From the NCBI GenBank assembly GCA_050260415.1, contig JBLNCE010000145.1, positions 1 to 16,195 of the forward strand: DNA of 16,195 nucleotides, given 5' to 3'. Both the position numbers and the translations under genes were made by a program. This DNA is from JBLNCE01 sp050260415 (GTDB lineage Bacteria; Bacillota; UBA4882; JAAYXC01). The notes beneath the pieces were generated by a model. That model saw only the letters and a program-made list of their open reading frames with translations, did not search any database and had not been told where the DNA came from. Shown here in pieces: positions 13,616 to 16,195 of the stretch. The number at the start of each line of letters is the position of its first letter. Position 1 is the stretch's first letter.

Positions 13616-14869
13616 GTGGATAGCATAACCAAGAACCTCGCCAACTTCATGGAGTTGCCCGATCGGGATCTCTTCGCCAAGGCCAAGCCGTTCTATGATT
13701 TCATGAATGAGCTGTCGGAAAAGCGGTTTCATCACTGGCACCGCGTCCTGTCATCCCCTTCCGAGGCGCGGGTGCGGATCATCGATCGTTATACCGGTCA
13801 GGAGCGCGAGCTGATCAACCTGGCCAGCAATAATTACCTCGGTCTCACCACGCATCCGCGCGTCGTCGAGGCCGGTTACGAAGCCTACCGCAAATACGGA
13901 GCCGGCGCCGGGAGCGTGCCCCTGCTCGGCGGCACGATGTCGCTCCACCGCGAATTGGAGCAAAAGTTGGCCGCCACGAAGGGCTGCGAGGACGCGATCA
14001 TCTTTACCTCAGGCTACTCCTCCAACGTCGGCTGCGTCTCCGGCCTCGTGCGCAAGAGCGATGTCGCGATCAACGACCGCCTGAACCATGCCAGCATCAT
14101 CGACGGCTGCCGGCTTTCCGGCGCGACTTTCAAGACCTTCCGCCACAACGATCCGGCCAGCCTCGAGCGGACCCTGGCCGAGTGCGACGAGGAATTTCAG
14201 GGCAAGCTCGTCATCGTGGACGGGGTCTACAGCATGGACGGGGATATCGCCCGCCTGCCCGAGATCCTCCCCATCGTGCGCAAGTACGGCGCGCGCCTGA
14301 TGATTGACGAGGCCCACGCCACCGGTGTGATCGGGGCCCACGGCCGCGGCACGCCCGAGCACTACGGCCTCGAGGGCCAGATCGACATCGTGGCGGGCAC
14401 GCTCTCCAAGGCCCTGGGCGGCGTGGGCGGCTTCGTCGCCACCACGAAGGAGGTCGTCAATTACCTCCGTTTCTACGCCCGGTCGTATATGTTCTCCACC
14501 GCCCTGCCGCCCGCGACCACGGCCTCCCTGATCGCGGCGCTGGATGTGATCGCCGAGGAACCGGAGATCCGCGCGCGGCTCTGGCACAATATCCGTTTCG
14601 TGACAGACAATCTGAAAAAGCTCGGGTTCGACCTTGGCAAGGCGGAGACCGCCATCATCCCCATCATCGTCGGGGACCAGACGCGCTTGATGCCCATGAG
14701 CCGCGAGGTGCACGAGGCCGGCCTCTTCATCAACCCCGTCTACTACCCGGCCGTGCCGAAAAAGCAGGACCGCCTGCGCATCTCCCTCATGGCCACGCTG
14801 TCGCAGGATGACCTGGATTATTCGCTGGAGGTCTTAGAGAAGGTAGGGAAGAAGTACGGGGTGATCTGA
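13616..14869 (+). CDS. Alpha-oxoamine synthase (glycine C-acetyltransferase / 8-amino-7-oxononanoate synthase family)
   Basis: This is a PLP enzyme that condenses an amino acid with an acyl-CoA, losing CO2 when the product is an aminoketone. The 417-residue product shows SNNYLGL, FTSGYSSNVG, DRLNHASIIDG (His158), DGVYSMDGD, DEAHATGV (Asp231, His234) and the PLP lysine at 265 in GTLSKALGG. An N-terminal extension of about 55 residues precedes the usual core start, and the segment GAGSVPLLGGTMSLH differs from what I know of KBL and BioF at this place. The GTG at 13616 follows GGAGG by 11 bases; an in-frame TTG at 13598 overlaps that ribosome site and is rejected. It is the only plus-strand gene and a single-gene unit with its own promoter and terminator. 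No biotin or threonine genes and no BirA-like operator are nearby. KBL, BioF, or a sphingolipid-like synthase remain possible. Confidence 0.9.
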   Translation: MDSITKNLANFMELPDRDLFAKAKPFYDFMNELSEKRFHHWHRVLSSPSEARVRIIDRYTGQERELINLASNNYLGLTTHPRVVEAGYEAYRKYGAGAGSVPLLGGTMSLHRELEQKLAATKGCEDAIIFTSGYSSNVGCVSGLVRKSDVAINDRLNHASIIDGCRLSGATFKTFRHNDPASLERTLAECDEEFQGKLVIVDGVYSMDGDIARLPEILPIVRKYGARLMIDEAHATGVIGAHGRGTPEHYGLEGQIDIVAGTLSKALGGVGGFVATTKEVVNYLRFYARSYMFSTALPPATTASLIAALDVIAEEPEIRARLWHNIRFVTDNLKKLGFDLGKAETAIIPIIVGDQTRLMPMSREVHEAGLFINPVYYPAVPKKQDRLRISLMATLSQDDLDYSLEVLEKVGKKYGVI

Positions 14870-14885
14870 GGGCGCCAGGGCGCCA
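14870..14885. repeat. Tandem GGGCGCCA repeat after the oxoamine synthase stop
   Basis: Two perfect adjacent copies of the 8-mer GGGCGCCA begin one base after the TGA. No function is evident. Confidence 0.6.
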
Positions 14886-14901
14886 AAGACCGGATATGCA
14901 G

Positions 14902-14932
14902 AAGCCAGCCATGGAAATGGGCTGGCTTTTTT
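14902..14932 (+). terminator. Intrinsic terminator of the oxoamine synthase gene
   Basis: AAGCCAGCC (14902-14910) pairs perfectly with GGCTGGCTT (14920-14928) over a nine-base loop, followed by a run of six T (14927-14932). This is a textbook intrinsic terminator, 32 bases after the stop. Confidence 0.9.
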
Positions 14933-14950
14933 GGGGCCGGTGAAATACCG

Positions 14951-14974
14951 GGATGCGTACCAGGATGCGTAACA
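14951..14974. repeat. 12-bp tandem direct repeat between two terminators
   Basis: GGATGCGTACCA is followed directly by GGATGCGTAACA, 11 of 12 bases identical. It lies between the convergent terminators of the oxoamine synthase and tlyA. No function is evident. Confidence 0.55.
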
Positions 14975-14975
14975 C

Positions 14976-15005
14976 AAAAAACGTCGGCATCACGAAATAT
15001 GCCGA
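14976..15005 (-). terminator. Intrinsic terminator of tlyA
   Basis: On the minus strand TCGGCAT and ATGCCGA form a seven-base stem with an eight-base loop, then CG and six T (14976-14981). It lies about 42 bases beyond the tlyA stop. With the plus-strand terminator 44 bases away it separates the two convergent genes. Confidence 0.8.
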
Positions 15006-15047
15006 AGATAAAAAGCGACAGGATTACCTTTATCACGTAGTAAGAGA

Positions 15048-15851
15048 TTACGTCAAGCCAAACGCCCTATGCGCCCCTTCTACCACCTCCTGGATCATCC
15101 CTCCCGTAACCTCCATCCCCGCCCCCCTGTCCCACCAGGCAAAGAACTCGATATTCCCCTCCGGCCCCCGCAGCGGCGAGTGGGTCAATCCCTGCAAACC
15201 CAGCCCCAACCCGCCCGCGGTCTCAACGACCCCGGCCAGGACCCGGGCGTGCGCGGCCGGATCGCGGACCACGCCGTGCTTGCCCACCTGCGCCCGCCCC
15301 GCCTCAAACTGGGGCTTGACCAGGGCCACGATCTCGCCGGCCGGCGCCAGGACCGAGACGGCGCCCGGCAGGATCAGGCCGAGCGAGATAAAGGAGACAT
15401 CGATGGTGATGAGGTCCGGGGGTTCGGGAAGATCCTGGGGCTTTAGATGGCGCGCGTTGAATTCCTCGATCACGACCACGCGTGGATCCTGGCGGAGCTT
15501 CCAGGCGAGCTGGCCGCGGCCGACATCCACGGCGTAGACCCGCGCCGCGCCGCGCTGCAGGAGGCAGTCGGTGAAACCGCCGGTGGAGGCGCCCAGGTCC
15601 AGGCAGACGCGCCCCGCGACCGCCAGGCCGAAGGCGTCGAGGGCTCCGGCCAGCTTTTGCCCGCCCCGGCTCACGTAGGGCTGCGCAACCCCGTGGAGCT
15701 CCAGGAGCGCTTCCTCAGGCACCTGTTGGCCCGGCTTGTCCATAAGCCGGCCGTCCACCAGGACCGTGCCGGCCAGGATCGCCCGCTGCGCTTGCTCGCG
15801 GCTGGCGAAGTGGCCCCGCTCCACGAGCAGGATATCAAGGCGCTTCCGCAT
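15048..15851 (-). CDS. tlyA: TlyA family 16S/23S rRNA (cytidine-2'-O)-methyltransferase
   Basis: TlyA methylates the ribose 2'-OH of rRNA cytidines using S-adenosylmethionine; some homologues act as haemolysins. The 267-residue product has an N-terminal S4 RNA-binding domain (about 1-60, RKRLDILLVERGHFASREQAQ) and an FtsJ-like methyltransferase domain. The latter includes YVSRGGQKL (Lys66), the SAM loop LDLGASTGGFTD (84-95), VDVGRGQL, Asp151 in ITIDVSFIS, Lys179 in LVKPQFEAG and the acidic residue in NIEFF (Glu235). These match the K-D-K-E set of the family. The ATG at 15851 follows AGGAAG by seven bases. It converges on the oxoamine synthase. In Firmicutes tlyA often lies between dxs and argR/recN; neither neighbour is present here, and the 344 bases upstream carry no gene. 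Confidence 0.95.
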   Translation of the reverse strand: MRKRLDILLVERGHFASREQAQRAILAGTVLVDGRLMDKPGQQVPEEALLELHGVAQPYVSRGGQKLAGALDAFGLAVAGRVCLDLGASTGGFTDCLLQRGAARVYAVDVGRGQLAWKLRQDPRVVVIEEFNARHLKPQDLPEPPDLITIDVSFISLGLILPGAVSVLAPAGEIVALVKPQFEAGRAQVGKHGVVRDPAAHARVLAGVVETAGGLGLGLQGLTHSPLRGPEGNIEFFAWWDRGAGMEVTGGMIQEVVEGAHRAFGLT

Positions 15852-15905
15852 GCGCTATCTTCCTCGCATTCTATCATGCCCCGGGTTCTTAGAACTGTGC
15901 TATCA

Positions 15906-15997
15906 CCGCAAAAGCGCAAAGAGGCGCATAGGAGGGTGTTGAGAAATCTCAAGCATGCTTGTTTACGGAAGTTGGCTTCCTTCGCGTTCTTTACGCC
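15906..15997. repeat. Inverted low-complexity CGCAAAG-type repeats with internal palindromes
   Basis: The left arm (15906-15931) has three related units, CCGCAAAA, GCGCAAAGA and GGCGCATAG. The right arm (15979-15997), read on the minus strand, is of the same type (GGCGTAAAGAACGCGAAGG). Between them are TTGAG-aaat-CTCAA (15939-15952), the perfect 12-base palindrome CAAGCATGCTTG (15950-15961) and GGAAG-ttgg-CTTCC. The tract does not code for anything recognisable. It lies upstream of tlyA. Confidence 0.5.
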
Positions 15998-16104
15998 CTA
16001 ATGGTTTGAGGTGTACGAAGTTCTTCAGACCGCTTCAAATACTGCTTTATCAGATCTAGCTGAGTAGCCGCGTGGTATAAGCTTTCATCTGTTAACTAGT
16101 CTAG

Positions 16105-16185
16105 GGTCGCGGGAGGCACTATCCGTCCTCCCGCACCCTCCCGGACCAAAGGGTGTGGTCGCACACCCTTTGGAATCCCGCGACC
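16105..16185. repeat. Strongly folded 81-base inverted-repeat element
   Basis: GGTCGCGGGA (16105-16114) pairs perfectly with TCCCGCGACC (16176-16185). Inside, CCAAAGGGTGTG and CACACCCTTTGG form a perfect 12-base hairpin (16146-16173) with the loop GTCG. GGGAGG (16111-16116) can instead pair with CCTCCC at 16127-16132 or at 16137-16142, so two folds compete. No T-run follows on either strand within view. It could be a structured RNA, a palindromic intergenic element or the edge of a mobile element cut by the window end; I cannot name it. Confidence 0.65.
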
Positions 16186-16195
16186 GGAACCAAGG

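Larger units (their letters stand above)
15852..16195. other. Gene-free region upstream of tlyA
   Basis: No frame in these 344 bases has a ribosome site and family-like sequence. It holds the CGCAAAG-type repeats, an 11-base palindrome GTTCTTAGAAC (15885-15895), further small hairpins such as GAAGTTCTTC, and the folded element at the right. A TAGAAT that could serve as a -10 for tlyA lies about 20 bases before its ATG, but no convincing -35 accompanies it. No tRNA or known RNA class was recognised. Confidence 0.6.

Noticed and set aside
13524..13628. 34-codon frame (starting MHARITDK) overlapping the start of the oxoamine synthase, as a possible leader peptide
   Set aside because: No ribosome site before its ATG and no run of regulatory codons; overlap with the real start looks accidental.
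15864..15895. Promoter and operator for tlyA (TAGAAT plus palindrome GTTCTTAGAAC)
   Set aside because: No acceptable -35 at 16-18 bases, and the palindrome does not match the SOS or other operators I know; left as a note only.

Overview
This 16.2 kb window is about 62% GC by eye and densely coding. It looks like a chromosomal segment from an anaerobic, probably thermophilic, high-GC Firmicute (Moorella/Desulfotomaculum/Pelotomaculum-like). That placement is an inference from the combination of genes: an acyl-CoA dehydrogenase–EtfB–EtfA cluster whose EtfA carries a ferredoxin domain, a pyruvoyl-dependent arginine decarboxylase upstream of speE and speB, strong AGGAGG-type ribosome sites, frequent TTG/GTG starts, TlyA, and an Fe-dependent alcohol dehydrogenase. 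No rRNA, tRNA, CRISPR array or transposase was seen.

Layout, left to right. (1) Positions 35-3352, minus strand: acyl-CoA dehydrogenase, etfB and etfA, transcribed in that order from a good sigma70-type promoter near 3461-3490. EtfA has an N-terminal 2[4Fe-4S] domain and EtfB has the DGDTAQVGP signature, so the three resemble an electron-bifurcating acyl-CoA reductase/Etf complex of the caffeyl-CoA reductase (CarCDE) type. (2) Positions 3487-4285, minus strand: gmhB (heptose bisphosphate phosphatase), preceded by an uncharacterised 56-residue four-cysteine protein (TTG start, strong ribosome site). (3) Positions 4383-6763, minus strand: a polyamine operon, pyruvoyl arginine decarboxylase → speE → speB. 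It is driven by an extended -10 promoter (TGTTATAAT) and closed by a small intrinsic terminator. Together these genes can turn arginine into agmatine and then into spermidine by either of two orders of reaction. (4) Positions 6975-12119, minus strand: one gene for a secreted protein of about 1714 residues. It has a signal peptide, a TPR region, alternating fibronectin type III and Ig-like modules, and a C-terminal discoidin-like domain, and is followed by a strong terminator. (5) Positions 12180-13334, minus strand: Fe-dependent alcohol dehydrogenase. (6) Positions 13616-14869, plus strand: the only plus-strand gene, an alpha-oxoamine synthase (KBL/AONS family) with its own promoter and terminator. 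(7) Positions 15048-15851, minus strand: tlyA, convergent with the previous gene and with its own terminator. (8) Positions 15852-16195: 344 bp with no gene but many inverted repeats, ending in a strongly folded element.

Points of most interest are the putative bifurcating operon and the dyad inside its promoter spacer, the alternating-module giant secreted protein, the tiny cysteine protein after speB, degenerate 7-bp tandem repeats in three separate intergenic gaps, and the folded element at the right edge. All functional statements come from reading motifs; no database search was possible.
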